From Vibrio sp. D404a (GTDB taxonomy: Bacteria; Pseudomonadota; Gammaproteobacteria; Enterobacterales; Vibrionaceae): 64,000 nt of DNA. The notes below the pieces were generated by a model. The model did not search any database. It saw nothing but the letters and a program-made list of their open reading frames with translations, and was not told where the DNA came from. Of this stretch, positions 9,562 through 19,211 are shown in pieces. The position numbers were made by a program, and so were the translations under genes. Where the stretch lies: assembly GCF_030248535.1 (NCBI RefSeq), contig NZ_JAHGAJ010000044.1, positions 1 to 64,000 of the forward strand. Reading direction: 5' to 3'. Every line of letters begins with the position of its first letter. Position 1 is the first letter of the stretch.

Positions 9562-9762
9562 TCATTCCGGCTTAAAAATACCGATCATTTCTTGATTCGC
9601 GTGTTCAGATTTCTCTACAGTTTTCGGTTTACGTTGCTCTGTAAAGTCACAATCCACACACTCCACCAGCTCAATATTGTTCTCAACCCACCAGCGAAGC
9701 GTGTCTTGGCTACTACAACTTGGGCAGCTTGCGCCGGCAATAAAGCGTTTCTTCTGTTTCAC
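9562..9762 (-). CDS. yheV: YheV family putative zinc ribbon protein
   Basis: This 66-residue protein has two cysteine pairs, CPSC (residues 13-16) and CVDC (35-38), forming an apparent zinc ribbon. The name follows the family and the location next to kefB, as in E. coli. Function is unknown. It starts 74 bases after the kefB stop and may share its transcript. Confidence 0.88.
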   Translation of the reverse strand: MKQKKRFIAGASCPSCSSQDTLRWWVENNIELVECVDCDFTEQRKPKTVEKSEHANQEMIGIFKPE

Positions 9763-9836
9763 GTTATCTATCCTTTACAACTTGGATGCATGCCATTTGG
9801 TGATGGCTGTTATCTTATAATTTTACAAGCAATGAG

Positions 9837-11633
9837 TTACTGCCAGTAGTTTCGAGACTGATGGTCGTTTTCCATCTCATGCCCGAAGATTTCTTCCAAC
9901 TCTTTGCGAGCCTCTTTGGCTCTTTGCGCTAATTCAGTGTCTTCATTGTGCTGAGGGAGAAGATCTTTCAGCATGGCATTATCGAGTTTACGGAAGTGCG
10001 CCTCGGCACGCTTCGCTTTATACGGGTGCATGCCGAGCTCAGTCAAAGCTTGCCTGCCTAAGTCTAACGCCCCTAGGAAGGTTTCACGAGAGTAGTTGGT
10101 CACACCGTGGTTCAATAGTTGATAAGCTTCAACACGACTTCGAGCACGCGCCAAAATTTTTAGGCGTGGGAAATGCTGACGACACAGGTCGACCGTTTTC
10201 ATGATCTCATCTGGAGAGTCTGTACAAAGAATAATAGCTTCGGCTTTATCCGCGCCGGCTGCACGCAGTAACTCCAAGTGCGTGGAATCGCCATAAAACA
10301 CCTTGTAGCCAAACTTTCTCAGGATATGGATTTGGCTCGCGTCACTCTCAAGGATGGTGATACGAATCTTATTGGCGTACATCAAACGTCCAATGATCTG
10401 ACCAAAACGACCAAAGCCGGCGATGATCACGCGAGGGCTGCGATCGACCACATCAGATGACATCGCATTCTCGCTGATCTGGTTCAATTGGCGCGCAAAG
10501 AACTTATCTTGCAGCTTCAGCATTAGAGGTGTAGTCACCATCGACAAGCTGACCACAACCAGTAGGAACGAGACTTGGTCAATGCTCAAAATGCCTTGAG
10601 CGCTAGCAGCCGTGAAGATAACAAAAGCAAACTCACCACCTTGGCTCAAGATCATCGCCATACGACTGCGCGCTTTGGCTTGAGTCCCAAAAATACGAGC
10701 AAGGGCATAAAGTACGAGACCTTTCATGACGACCAGTGAGAGCACCGCCATCAAGATGGCAAATGGGCTTTCTGCGAGTAGCCCAAGGTTCACCGCCATA
10801 CCCACAGAGATGAAGAATAACCCAAGTAACAGCCCTTTGAATGGTTCAATCGCAATCTCTAACTCATGACGATACTCGCTCTCAGCCAGTAGTACACCTG
10901 CTAAGAAGGTGCCGAGTGCCATTGAGAGGCCAATCTGCTGCATGATGACGGCAATACCAATCACCAGAAGCAGCGCAGCGACCGTAAACAGCTCACGAAC
11001 ACCGCTCAATACAACGTAGCGAAACAGCGGGCGAAGTAGAAAGTGACCACCAACGAGTAAGCCAATCACACCCGCGAGCATCCAAATCATGTCAGCCCAG
11101 CTACCGCCCGTATTACCTGCAAGCAATGGCAACATCGCCAGCATAGGGATCACCGCGATATCTTGAAATAACAGCACCGCAAAACCAGACTGCCCTGCTT
11201 CTTTGCCGCTCAGTTCTCTCTCTTCAATAACGCGCAAAGCGATTGCCGTGGAAGAGAGTGCAAGGCCCATACCGATCACTAGGCTAGTTTGCCAACTCAA
11301 GCCAAACAGACACGCGACGCCAGTGATCAGCAAGGTTGTTATGACAACTTGGGCGCCACCGAGCCCGAGTATCGGCCCCCGCATGGTCCAGAGTTTTTTG
11401 GGGTTCAGCTCCAAGCCGATGAGAAAGAGCAGCAACACCACCCCGAACTCGGAGAAGTGTAGGATGGCTTCTACGTCACTGATAAGCCCGAGTCCCCACG
11501 GACCAATCGCCACACCCGCTAGTAGATAACCGAGTACCGAGCCCAATCCAGCACGCTGAGCAATCGGAACTGCAACCACGGCCGCCGATAGGAAAATCAC
11601 ACTGCTCTGGAGGAATTCATTGGTTAAAGCCAT
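9837..11633 (-). CDS. kefB: Glutathione-regulated potassium-efflux antiporter KefB
   Basis: This 598-residue CPA2 antiporter has about 12 membrane segments (residues 5-375) and a cytoplasmic RCK_N domain with a Rossmann GxGxxG-like site (IIAGFGRFGQIIGRLM, about 400-415). KefB exports K+ in exchange for H+ when electrophiles form glutathione adducts, acidifying the cytoplasm for protection. Its start codon shares one base with the stop of the partner gene kefG, as expected for a coupled pair. KefC is the main alternative identity; the neighbours kefG, yheV and yheS favour KefB. Confidence 0.94.
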   Translation of the reverse strand: MALTNEFLQSSVIFLSAAVVAVPIAQRAGLGSVLGYLLAGVAIGPWGLGLISDVEAILHFSEFGVVLLLFLIGLELNPKKLWTMRGPILGLGGAQVVITTLLITGVACLFGLSWQTSLVIGMGLALSSTAIALRVIEERELSGKEAGQSGFAVLLFQDIAVIPMLAMLPLLAGNTGGSWADMIWMLAGVIGLLVGGHFLLRPLFRYVVLSGVRELFTVAALLLVIGIAVIMQQIGLSMALGTFLAGVLLAESEYRHELEIAIEPFKGLLLGLFFISVGMAVNLGLLAESPFAILMAVLSLVVMKGLVLYALARIFGTQAKARSRMAMILSQGGEFAFVIFTAASAQGILSIDQVSFLLVVVSLSMVTTPLMLKLQDKFFARQLNQISENAMSSDVVDRSPRVIIAGFGRFGQIIGRLMYANKIRITILESDASQIHILRKFGYKVFYGDSTHLELLRAAGADKAEAIILCTDSPDEIMKTVDLCRQHFPRLKILARARSRVEAYQLLNHGVTNYSRETFLGALDLGRQALTELGMHPYKAKRAEAHFRKLDNAMLKDLLPQHNEDTELAQRAKEARKELEEIFGHEMENDHQSRNYWQ

Positions 11634-12220
11634 TACTGAGCCTCCTCTTGGTTCTCTTCAAGAAGTTGCAATGGATCCCTTAACCAATTGCGGTAAGACT
11701 CAGCATGTTGATAACGCGTCATATCCGATACGTTTCTTGCCCAGTGCAGAACTAGAGGGTCAAGCCAGTGCATTTGACACAAGGCTGCCGTTAGCTCAAA
11801 GGGTTGCAAGATCTCTTGTAATGGATATTTATTATAGCCCGAAGCGCCAAATGCCTCTTCTTTACCACCTGTCGTGATCACACTGCGCCAGTACTTACCT
11901 TTGAGTGCACTCTGCTCACCAAAGGCAAACCCTTTACCAAGCACACGATCAAACCACTCTTTGAGAAGAGCAGGACAAGAGTACATAAATAGAGGGTGCT
12001 GAAAAACGATGATGTCATGCTCAAGCAGTAGATCATGCTCGAATGGGACATCAATAAAGAAGTCTGGATAGGCCGCATACAAATCATGAATTTTAACATG
12101 TCCGAGCGACTCTATTTTTTTCAGCATCACTTGATTGGCGATTGAGGTTTGAGGCTCTGGGTGTGCAAAAATCACCAAGACCTTGGGTACTGTGTTATTT
12201 GTAGATAACAAATCACTCAT
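11633..12220 (-). CDS. kefG: KefB ancillary flavodoxin-fold protein KefG
   Basis: This is about 195 residues, starting at MSDLLSTNN (12220); a longer in-frame start gives an atypical cysteine-rich leader. It is a flavodoxin-fold NAD(P)H dehydrogenase of the KefF/KefG group, with KVLVIFAHPEPQTSIANQVM at the N terminus and HPLFMYSCPALLKEWFDRVL. KefG proteins bind and activate the KefB channel. The gene overlaps kefB by one base and is divergent from yheS. Confidence 0.94.
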   Translation of the reverse strand: MSDLLSTNNTVPKVLVIFAHPEPQTSIANQVMLKKIESLGHVKIHDLYAAYPDFFIDVPFEHDLLLEHDIIVFQHPLFMYSCPALLKEWFDRVLGKGFAFGEQSALKGKYWRSVITTGGKEEAFGASGYNKYPLQEILQPFELTAALCQMHWLDPLVLHWARNVSDMTRYQHAESYRNWLRDPLQLLEENQEEAQ

Positions 12221-12390
12221 TCCTTTGAAACATTCCTTACAGGGCAGACGGTGGCAATGCCAAGAAAATTCTAACAAAAGTTATTAATATGTTATTGGCA
12301 TCATAACCCAATTTGCATTGTGATCGACTTTTATCTGGTTTCCGCCTACTATGCAGGCGTCTGTTCACCTCTTAATTCATTGCGATTTCT

Positions 12391-14313
12391 ATGATTACTT
12401 TCTCTGATATTCAACTACTGCGCGGCGGTAAACCACTCCTAGACCAAGCCTCTGCCACTCTACACCCTGGCGACAAAGTGGGTTTAGTCGGTAAAAACGG
12501 TTGTGGTAAGTCCACACTGTTCGCTCTGATCAAAGACGAGCTGTCGATTGATGCAGGGTCATTCAGCAAACCTGCGCACTGGGAGTTGGCTTGGGTTGCT
12601 CAAGAAACGCCAGCGTTAGAAAGAACGGCAATTGAATACGTGATAGATGGTGATCGCGAATACCGTGGCCTAGAAGAGCAGCTACTCAAAGCAGAGCAAG
12701 CGGACAACGGCACCCTAGTTGCTGAGCTCCACGGCAAAATTGAGACCATCGGTGGCTACAGCATTAAGGCGAGAGCGGCTGAACTGTTAGACGGCCTAGG
12801 CTTTAGCCAAGACCAAATGACTTGGAACCTGACTCAATTCTCAGGTGGTTGGCGTATGCGTTTGAACTTGGCGCAGGCTCTATTGTGTCGCAGTGATCTA
12901 CTGCTACTCGATGAACCGACCAACCACTTGGACTTAGATGCGGTAATGTGGCTAGAACGCTGGCTACAAACCTATCCGGGTACACTGATCCTGATCTCGC
13001 ACGATAGAGACTTCCTTGATCCAATCGTCAATCGCATTGTTCACGTCGAGAACCAAAAGCTAAATGAGTATACGGGTAACTACTCGTCGTTCGAGAACCA
13101 ACGTGCGCAAAAGCTTGTTCTGCAACAAGCGATGTACCAGAAGCAGCAGAAACAGATGGCGCACATGCAGAGCTACATCGATCGCTTCCGCTATAAAGCA
13201 TCGAAAGCTCGCCAAGCACAAAGCCGTATCAAGGCACTCGAAAAAATGGAGCAAGTGCTGCCAGCTCAATTTGATAACCCATTCAGCTTTGAGTTTAGGG
13301 AGCCTGATGCCCTGCCGAATCCAATCTTGATGATGGATGAAGTCTCTGCAGGCTACGATGACAATCTGATCCTTGAAAAGATCCGCTTGAACCTTGTTCC
13401 GGGTAGTCGAATTGGCCTACTGGGTCGAAACGGTGCAGGTAAATCAACCTTGATCAAATTGCTGTCTGGCGATCTTAAGCAACAAGCCGGTGAACTGAGT
13501 TACTCGCAAGGGGTGAAGATCGGTTACTTCGCTCAGCATCAACTAGAAACACTTCACCCAGAAGAGACGCCACTGCAACACATGATGCAGATTGCGCCTA
13601 AACATACTGAACAACAGTTGCGTGATTACCTAGGTAGCTTTGGCTTCCAAGGCGAGAAAGCACTGGATAAAGTCGCGCCATTCTCTGGTGGTGAAAAGGC
13701 TCGTTTGGTTTTGGCTCTGCTAGTTTGGCAGAAACCGAACCTATTGCTACTCGATGAACCGACCAACCACCTAGATCTCGATATGCGTCAAGCACTTACC
13801 ATGGCGCTGCAAACGTTTGAAGGGGCAATGGTGATTGTATCGCACGATAGATATCTACTGCGTGCAACGACCGATGACCTATACCTAGTGCATGACCGTC
13901 AAGTTGCACCTTTTGATGGTGACCTAAACGACTACTATAAATGGTTAACTGACCAGCAAAAAATCGAGCGCAAAGAGGCGCAAGCGCAGGCTCCAGCTAA
14001 AGATGGCGCAAACAGTGCGGCAGCTAAGAAAGAGCAGAAACGCCGTGAGGCAGAGTTTAGAAAACTGACAGCACCACTGCGTAAAAAACTGACCCAGTTT
14101 GAGAAACAAATGGATAAGTTCACTGCAGACCTCGAAGACGCTGAACAGCAATTGTCAGACACTTCGCTGTATGAAGCGGAAAATAAAGCTAAACTTAACC
14201 AAGTACTCGCACTGCAAGCCACCAGCAAATCTCAACTTGAAGAGGTTGAAATGGAATGGATGTCGATCCAAGAAGAGCTTGAGCAGATGGAACAGGATAT
14301 GGAAAGCTTATGA
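12391..14313 (+). CDS. yheS: ABC-F family ATPase YheS
   Basis: This 640-residue soluble protein has two ABC cassettes and no membrane domain. Walker A motifs are GKNGCGKST (about residues 34-42) and GRNGAGKST (about 344-352); the signatures FSGGWRMRL and FSGGEKARL are followed by two LLLLDEPTNHLDLD Walker B blocks. A linker with basic helices joins the cassettes, and a charged coiled coil fills the C terminus (about 535-640). ABC-F proteins act on the ribosome during stalled or difficult translation. It is divergent from kefG and overlaps the next gene by four bases. Confidence 0.95.
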   Translation: MITFSDIQLLRGGKPLLDQASATLHPGDKVGLVGKNGCGKSTLFALIKDELSIDAGSFSKPAHWELAWVAQETPALERTAIEYVIDGDREYRGLEEQLLKAEQADNGTLVAELHGKIETIGGYSIKARAAELLDGLGFSQDQMTWNLTQFSGGWRMRLNLAQALLCRSDLLLLDEPTNHLDLDAVMWLERWLQTYPGTLILISHDRDFLDPIVNRIVHVENQKLNEYTGNYSSFENQRAQKLVLQQAMYQKQQKQMAHMQSYIDRFRYKASKARQAQSRIKALEKMEQVLPAQFDNPFSFEFREPDALPNPILMMDEVSAGYDDNLILEKIRLNLVPGSRIGLLGRNGAGKSTLIKLLSGDLKQQAGELSYSQGVKIGYFAQHQLETLHPEETPLQHMMQIAPKHTEQQLRDYLGSFGFQGEKALDKVAPFSGGEKARLVLALLVWQKPNLLLLDEPTNHLDLDMRQALTMALQTFEGAMVIVSHDRYLLRATTDDLYLVHDRQVAPFDGDLNDYYKWLTDQQKIERKEAQAQAPAKDGANSAAAKKEQKRREAEFRKLTAPLRKKLTQFEKQMDKFTADLEDAEQQLSDTSLYEAENKAKLNQVLALQATSKSQLEEVEMEWMSIQEELEQMEQDMESL

Positions 14314-14798
14314 GTTCAGAGCATGCACCGAACACACTGACACTAGAGAGACTCTGGCAGTTTAGCCTGAGTTACTACAGTGCTCGCGGTGTGAAGGATG
14401 CATGCCTAACCCTGCAGAACCAATATCACGGTAACGTCAACTTGCTGCTGCTTCTCAAATGGCTTGATGAGCAGCAGTTGGCCTTCGCCGAGACCGAATG
14501 GCACCATATTCAGCAATGTTTAGGTCGTTCGGAATCACTACTGCTCAGTTATCGTGAGCTGCGCAAACACCTCAAGCCTCATGTGGTCGACTCACTCTAT
14601 CGCGAAGCGCTTCAGTTTGAGCTTCAGCTAGAAAAGCAGCAGCAGTCTGACCTCGTCGACTGCATTAATCGTACTGTGCTTACCCCAAATACCGAAACAC
14701 CACTGGTGTTGCAATATTGTCGCCTACTGTCGGCAGACGCACTTTATGGGTGCTTCTCTAAGCCTTCACCGTCGGCAGATCAAAGTGCAACGCTCTGA
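14310..14798 (+). CDS. TIGR02444 family protein of unknown function
   Basis: This 162-residue protein resembles the TIGR02444/DUF2390 family: the start (TLERLWQFSLSYYSARGVKDACLTLQNQYHGNVNLLLLLKWLDEQQ) matches what I know of those proteins. It appears all-helical, has no signal peptide and shows no catalytic motif. Its ATG overlaps the yheS stop (ATGA), so translation is probably coupled to that of the ABC-F protein. Function is unknown. Confidence 0.8.
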   Translation: MSSEHAPNTLTLERLWQFSLSYYSARGVKDACLTLQNQYHGNVNLLLLLKWLDEQQLAFAETEWHHIQQCLGRSESLLLSYRELRKHLKPHVVDSLYREALQFELQLEKQQQSDLVDCINRTVLTPNTETPLVLQYCRLLSADALYGCFSKPSPSADQSATL

Positions 14799-14953
14799 AC
14801 ATCTTGATACAGCACTTAAGATTCAACACATTAGCTGCGTCAATTCTTGGTCAACACTCATCACTCACCACTTGCACACCAAGCTAAGATAGACCAAGCT
14901 CAAAGAGAAACGCGAGTGATATCTCAGCCACAGAGAATGATGGAACCTCTACT

Positions 14954-15931
14954 ATGACAATTTTTACCGCTGCGACTGGCCTATCTAACCCTCACCTTCA
15001 GACCTTGGTCCCTAGGTTTATTCGCAAGCAGGCGCTGTTTCATCCCCACTGGCAAACACTAGAAACTCCGGACCATGATTTTCTCGATTTAGCATGGAGT
15101 GAAGACCCAGGCAATAAAGGGCTAGATTGCAAACCCATTTTCATTCTATTTCATGGCCTTGAGGGGAGCTTTGAGAGCCCGTACGCCAATGGACTGATGA
15201 ACGCCTTTGCCGAAGATGGTTGGCTGTCTGTGATGATGCATTTTCGTGGCTGCAGTGGTAAACCGAATCGCTTAGCTCGTGCCTACCATTCCGGTGAAGT
15301 GGAAGATGCGCGCTTTTTCTTAAGAAACCTGCATGCTCAGTTCCCTAATAACCCAAAGGTGGCTGTCGGTATCTCATTAGGCGGTAACATGTTGGCCAAC
15401 TACTTGGTTGAGTATGCAGACGATCCACTGCTCTCTGCAGCGACTATAGTCTCTGCCCCATTTGATCTTGCCAGTTGCTCGAGTCGCATTGAACAAGGCT
15501 TCTCTAAGGTCTACAAAAAATACCTGTTGAACTCACTAAAATCGAATGCGTTGAAGAAAGAGAAACTGCTCTCTGAAAAGCTCGGCATTAGTGCAGACAC
15601 GATCAAGAAGATCGAGAAATTATATGAGTTTGATGACCTGATCACCGCGCCACTGCATGGCTTTAAGAATGCACAAGATTACTACGCGCAATGTTCCGCT
15701 TTGCCCAAGCTGAATAAGATCAAACTGCCAACACAGATCATTCACGCCAAAGACGATCCATTCATGACTGATGATGTGATCCCTAAATTCATTCTGCCGG
15801 ATAACATCGATTATCGACTGTTCCAGAAAGGTGGTCACGTTGGCTTCATTACAGGCAGCACCCTTAAGCCAAAGTTTTGGTTAGAAGAAGCGCTACCTGC
15901 CTACTATGAAAGCATTCAAGATTCGGCATAA
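14954..15931 (+). CDS. yheT: Alpha/beta hydrolase YheT
   Basis: This 325-residue protein belongs to the AB hydrolase 4 family. The nucleophile elbow is GISLGGN (about residues 138-144), with a likely catalytic aspartate in HAKDDPFM and a histidine in KGGHVGF near the C terminus. The substrate is unknown; esterase activity is expected from the family. The yheS-yheT-yheU-prkB-crp order is conserved with E. coli, apart from the inserted TIGR02444 gene. Confidence 0.93.
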   Translation: MTIFTAATGLSNPHLQTLVPRFIRKQALFHPHWQTLETPDHDFLDLAWSEDPGNKGLDCKPIFILFHGLEGSFESPYANGLMNAFAEDGWLSVMMHFRGCSGKPNRLARAYHSGEVEDARFFLRNLHAQFPNNPKVAVGISLGGNMLANYLVEYADDPLLSAATIVSAPFDLASCSSRIEQGFSKVYKKYLLNSLKSNALKKEKLLSEKLGISADTIKKIEKLYEFDDLITAPLHGFKNAQDYYAQCSALPKLNKIKLPTQIIHAKDDPFMTDDVIPKFILPDNIDYRLFQKGGHVGFITGSTLKPKFWLEEALPAYYESIQDSA

Positions 15932-16012
15932 TAGCGCCACGTTGAGTCGGACTTAACCCTACTTAACAACATATTCCAAACCTATCCATGAACATAAAAG
16001 AGAGATGTATTT

Positions 16013-16225
16013 ATGATCATTCCATGGCAAGACATCGCCCCTGAGACTCTAGAAAACTTGATCAAAGAGTTTGTACTTAGAGAAGGCACCGACTACGGCG
16101 ATGTTGAAATTTCACTGCAATCTAAAATCGACCAAGTGAAGCACCAGCTGCAATCCGGTGAAGCCAGTATTGTCTTTTCTGAGCTTCATGAAACGGTCGA
16201 TATTCAGCTCACTAAACGCTTCTAG
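16013..16225 (+). CDS. yheU: YheU family protein
   Basis: This 70-residue acidic protein starts [29 protein letters not shown], characteristic of the YheU/UPF0270 family. Function is unknown. It lies 81 bases after yheT and 77 bases before prkB, with no terminator seen between them, so an yheTU-prkB transcript is plausible. Confidence 0.93.
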   Translation: MIIPWQDIAPETLENLIKEFVLREGTDYGDVEISLQSKIDQVKHQLQSGEASIVFSELHETVDIQLTKRF

Positions 16226-16302
16226 GCTGCCAATAAAAAATAGCCGTGTTATAGTGGAAAACGATTGCTAACAAGTAAGTTATTCTAACGACAAGGGTTG
16301 TC

Positions 16303-17172
16303 ATGTCCGCTAAACATCCAATTATTGCGGTTACAGGTTCTTCCGGAGCCGGTACCACCACCACCTCAGAAGCCTTCCGAAAAATGTTCAATATGATGGA
16401 CGTGAAGGCTGCTTGGGTTGAAGGCGATAGTTTCCACCGCTTTACTCGTCCTGAGATGGATGTCGAAATCCGCAAGGCGCGTGAACAAGGAAAACACATC
16501 AGTTACTTCGGCCCACAAGCGAATGACTTTGGTGCGCTTGAGGAGTTCTTCCGTCAATATGGCAATGAGGGTACCGGACAAGTCAGACGCTACCTGCACA
16601 CCTTTGACGAGGCGGTGCCTTATAACCAAATGCCGGGCACCTTCACTCCTTGGCAGGAGATCCCTGAAAACTCAGATGTGATGTTCTATGAAGGCCTGCA
16701 TGGTGGCGTGGTTGATGGCGATGTTAACGTCTCACAGCACGTTGACCTGTTGATTGGCATGGTGCCTATCGTTAACCTTGAGTGGATTCAAAAATTCGTT
16801 CGCGATACAAGAGACCGCGGGCATTCACGTGAAGCAGTAATGGATTCGATCGTCCGCTCAATGGATGACTACCTCAACTACATTACCCCACAGTTCTCAC
16901 GCACCCATATCAACTTTCAGCGAGTACCGACCGTTGATACCTCTAACCCGCTTAACGCGAAGGGCATTCCGAGCCTTGACGAAAGTTTCGTAGTTATTCG
17001 CTTACGTGGTATCAAGAATGTCGATTTCCCGTACCTACTCGCTATGATTGATGGCTCATTTATGTCACGTCACAACACGCTTGTTGTGCCTGGCGGGAAA
17101 ATGAGCTTTGCTATGGAGCTCATCGTAAGACCTATCTTGCAACAGCTCATCGAAACGGGAAAAATTGGCTAA
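16303..17172 (+). CDS. prkB: Phosphoribulokinase-like protein PrkB
   Basis: This 289-residue P-loop kinase belongs to the phosphoribulokinase/uridine kinase family. The nucleotide site is GSSGAGTTTTSEA (about residues 8-20), with an additional conserved segment EGLHGGVVDGDVNVSQHVDL. No RuBisCO context is visible, so the true substrate in heterotrophs is uncertain despite the name. It precedes crp, as in E. coli. Confidence 0.92.
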   Translation: MSAKHPIIAVTGSSGAGTTTTSEAFRKMFNMMDVKAAWVEGDSFHRFTRPEMDVEIRKAREQGKHISYFGPQANDFGALEEFFRQYGNEGTGQVRRYLHTFDEAVPYNQMPGTFTPWQEIPENSDVMFYEGLHGGVVDGDVNVSQHVDLLIGMVPIVNLEWIQKFVRDTRDRGHSREAVMDSIVRSMDDYLNYITPQFSRTHINFQRVPTVDTSNPLNAKGIPSLDESFVVIRLRGIKNVDFPYLLAMIDGSFMSRHNTLVVPGGKMSFAMELIVRPILQQLIETGKIG

Positions 17173-17205
17173 CGGAATGGCGTTCTGGTTGATTACTTTT
17201 CATAC

Positions 17206-17221
17206 CGTGATCATGTGCACA
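17206..17221. promoter_or_regulatory. Candidate CRP-binding site upstream of crp
   Basis: CGTGA-TCATGT-GCACA matches the CRP half sites TGTGA and TCACA at 8 of 10 positions with the correct 6-base centre. It lies about 190 bases before the crp start, in a 241-base intergenic region. CRP autoregulation is known in E. coli; here it is inferred. Confidence 0.45.
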
Positions 17222-17413
17222 ATTTTGCGTAAAAAATCGTAGCTTGGTCACGATTAAAATCAAGAAATAGTGACTGAAAAAGGATACTATTCTTAACCGA
17301 AACACAAGATAGCTTGCAGCACCGAACAAGTGCTCTTATCCTAAGAAGTCAAATTCAGGCTTAGCTAAAATATGGAAAGCGGCAAGCATACCCTGCAGAG
17401 GAAGTGAGATATT

Positions 17414-18046
17414 ATGGTTCTAGGTAAACCTCAAACCGATCCAACATTAGAGTGGTTCCTTTCACACTGTCATATTCATAAGTACCCTTCAAAAAGTACT
17501 CTGATTCACGCTGGTGAAAAGGCTGAAACCTTGTACTACATCGTGAAAGGTTCTGTGGCAGTTCTTATCAAAGACGAAGAAGGTAAGGAAATGATTCTTT
17601 CTTACCTAAACCAAGGCGACTTCATTGGCGAACTTGGCCTATTCGAAGAAGACCAAGAGCGTACTGCATGGGTTCGTGCAAAATCTCCTTGTGAAGTAGC
17701 TGAAATTTCTTTCAAGAAATTCCGTCAACTTATCCAAGTGAACCCAGACATCCTAATGCGTCTTTCAGCGCAAATGGCAAGCCGTCTACAGGTTACAAGC
17801 CAAAAAGTAGGTGACTTAGCGTTCCTTGACGTAACTGGTCGTATCGCACAGACGCTACTAAACCTAGCGAAACAACCAGATGCAATGACGCACCCAGACG
17901 GCATGCAAATCAAGATCACTCGTCAAGAGATTGGCCAAATCGTTGGTTGTTCTCGTGAGACAGTAGGTCGTATCTTGAAGATGCTAGAAGAGCAAAACCT
18001 AATTTCTGCTCACGGTAAGACTATCGTTGTTTACGGTACTCGTTAA
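17414..18046 (+). CDS. crp: cAMP receptor protein (CRP)
   Basis: This 210-residue global regulator has a cyclic-nucleotide-binding beta barrel (about residues 20-115; [18 protein letters not shown]), a long dimerisation helix, and a C-terminal helix-turn-helix with [25 protein letters not shown]. The Arg-Glu-Arg recognition residues are present. It controls carbon use and, in Vibrio, competence, virulence and quorum sensing. Length and sequence are close to E. coli CRP. A strong terminator follows. Confidence 0.98.
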   Translation: MVLGKPQTDPTLEWFLSHCHIHKYPSKSTLIHAGEKAETLYYIVKGSVAVLIKDEEGKEMILSYLNQGDFIGELGLFEEDQERTAWVRAKSPCEVAEISFKKFRQLIQVNPDILMRLSAQMASRLQVTSQKVGDLAFLDVTGRIAQTLLNLAKQPDAMTHPDGMQIKITRQEIGQIVGCSRETVGRILKMLEEQNLISAHGKTIVVYGTR

Positions 18047-18070
18047 TCCCGATTAACTGAGCAAAAATTC

Positions 18071-18102
18071 AAAAGCCACCAAATGCGAATTTGGTGGCTT
18101 TT
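18071..18102 (+). terminator. Intrinsic terminator of crp
   Basis: A 13-bp perfect stem, AAAAGCCACCAAA / TTTGGTGGCTTTT with a six-base loop, is followed by a T-rich stretch, 24 bases after the crp stop. Confidence 0.9.
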
Positions 18103-18117
18103 TCTTTATCGATAGAA

Positions 18118-18145
18118 GATACGAGATACGAGATACGAGATACGA
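18118..18145. repeat. Tandem heptamer GATACGA, four copies
   Basis: Four perfect head-to-tail copies of GATACGA lie just beyond the crp terminator. An inverted relative (CTCGTATCTTTC) occurs about 70 bases further on, near 18211, so the heptamers may be one arm of a degenerate inverted-repeat element between the convergent crp and DUF1338 genes. Confidence 0.75.
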
Positions 18146-18230
18146 AAAGAACTCACAGAGTCCTATTTGTAAACTGTCTCGAAGAGAAACGTATCGCACC
18201 TCTAGGGCAACCCAGTGCTCGTATCTTTCT

Positions 18231-19022
18231 TTAACCGTTGGTGCTCTCGAAGATTTTGTCGGCCGATGCGGCAACAAAACCTGTGTAAAGCTCACCATTG
18301 GCCATTGGGTAGCGCTTAGCAAACTCGTAGAAGCCCCCAGGAATCAGCTCAGCACCTTCAGAGAACTCAACCTTAACTTTGTCTGCCATTGTTGATGATT
18401 GCTCCAATAGCACCTCTGGAGAGCCTTTCACTTGACCACCAGCACTGTTGATCGTGAAGCCGGAATCGCTCAGGTGATCATTCACTGCTTGTACTTCGGT
18501 AAAATCATTCAACTGATTCACACTCACCGTAAAGTGATTAGCACCGTAGCCATGTGCAGCTAGCCAAGAAGCGTATTCACTCTCTGTCGCCAACTGTTTG
18601 AAATCTTCATAACTTAGGTCCCATAAACGACCACCGTATAGGAACGCCTCTCCCTCTAACTTGCTTGCATCCACTTGCGCGACCAACTTAGCCACAATCG
18701 CTTGTAGCTCTTCAGAACACTCTTCAACCTTAAGTTCACTGATGAACACCTTAGGTTGATTCGGGTCTGGATGCTCAAAGTGTTTTGCGACCAGTTTCTT
18801 GCTTTCAAACAGGTAATCACCATACGCCTTATAACCGAGCGCCAAGAATGGCTTAGCCAAAGTCTCAATTCCCAAAGGCGCAACATTAAATGTACGCAAC
18901 GCAATATGGTCGTTGATAAGGTCTTCCTCTTCTTTCAGCAGCTGATGTACCTTCTCAGCTGAGGGGCAGAGGCGTACGATATAATCATCCCACAGGGATT
19001 TGAACAATAGGTCGGGTGTCAT
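18231..19022 (-). CDS. DUF1338 family protein (2-oxoadipate dioxygenase/decarboxylase-like)
   Basis: This 263-residue protein belongs to the DUF1338 fold. Candidate metal ligands are the His in DHIALRTFN, the His in GANHFTVSVN and the Glu in GGFYEFAKRY. Some family members (HglS) convert 2-oxoadipate to 2-hydroxyglutarate, but this is a short member and its substrate is unknown. It follows astD on the same strand by 189 bases, which may hint at a role in amino acid breakdown. That link is inference. Confidence 0.8.
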   Translation of the reverse strand: MTPDLLFKSLWDDYIVRLCPSAEKVHQLLKEEEDLINDHIALRTFNVAPLGIETLAKPFLALGYKAYGDYLFESKKLVAKHFEHPDPNQPKVFISELKVEECSEELQAIVAKLVAQVDASKLEGEAFLYGGRLWDLSYEDFKQLATESEYASWLAAHGYGANHFTVSVNQLNDFTEVQAVNDHLSDSGFTINSAGGQVKGSPEVLLEQSSTMADKVKVEFSEGAELIPGGFYEFAKRYPMANGELYTGFVAASADKIFESTNG

Positions 19023-19211
19023 GGTGACTCCTTGTCGGGTTCTAGCGAGCTAGAGGATTGGATTAGAAAGAGAGTGGCTGCGACAAAGCGTCAACAGCCA
19101 TCAGCTTGTGACATACTTATTTATAATTATATCTCGCTGGATCTAACGCCCAGAGAGTGGTTCAAAAGGAGGCGTAACTTCCCTGCCCCCACTTGAGATT
19201 TACGTGTTCAG

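Noticed and set aside
18118-18145. GATACGA tandem repeats as a CRISPR array
   Set aside because: The units are 7 bases, contiguous and without spacers, and no cas genes are near.
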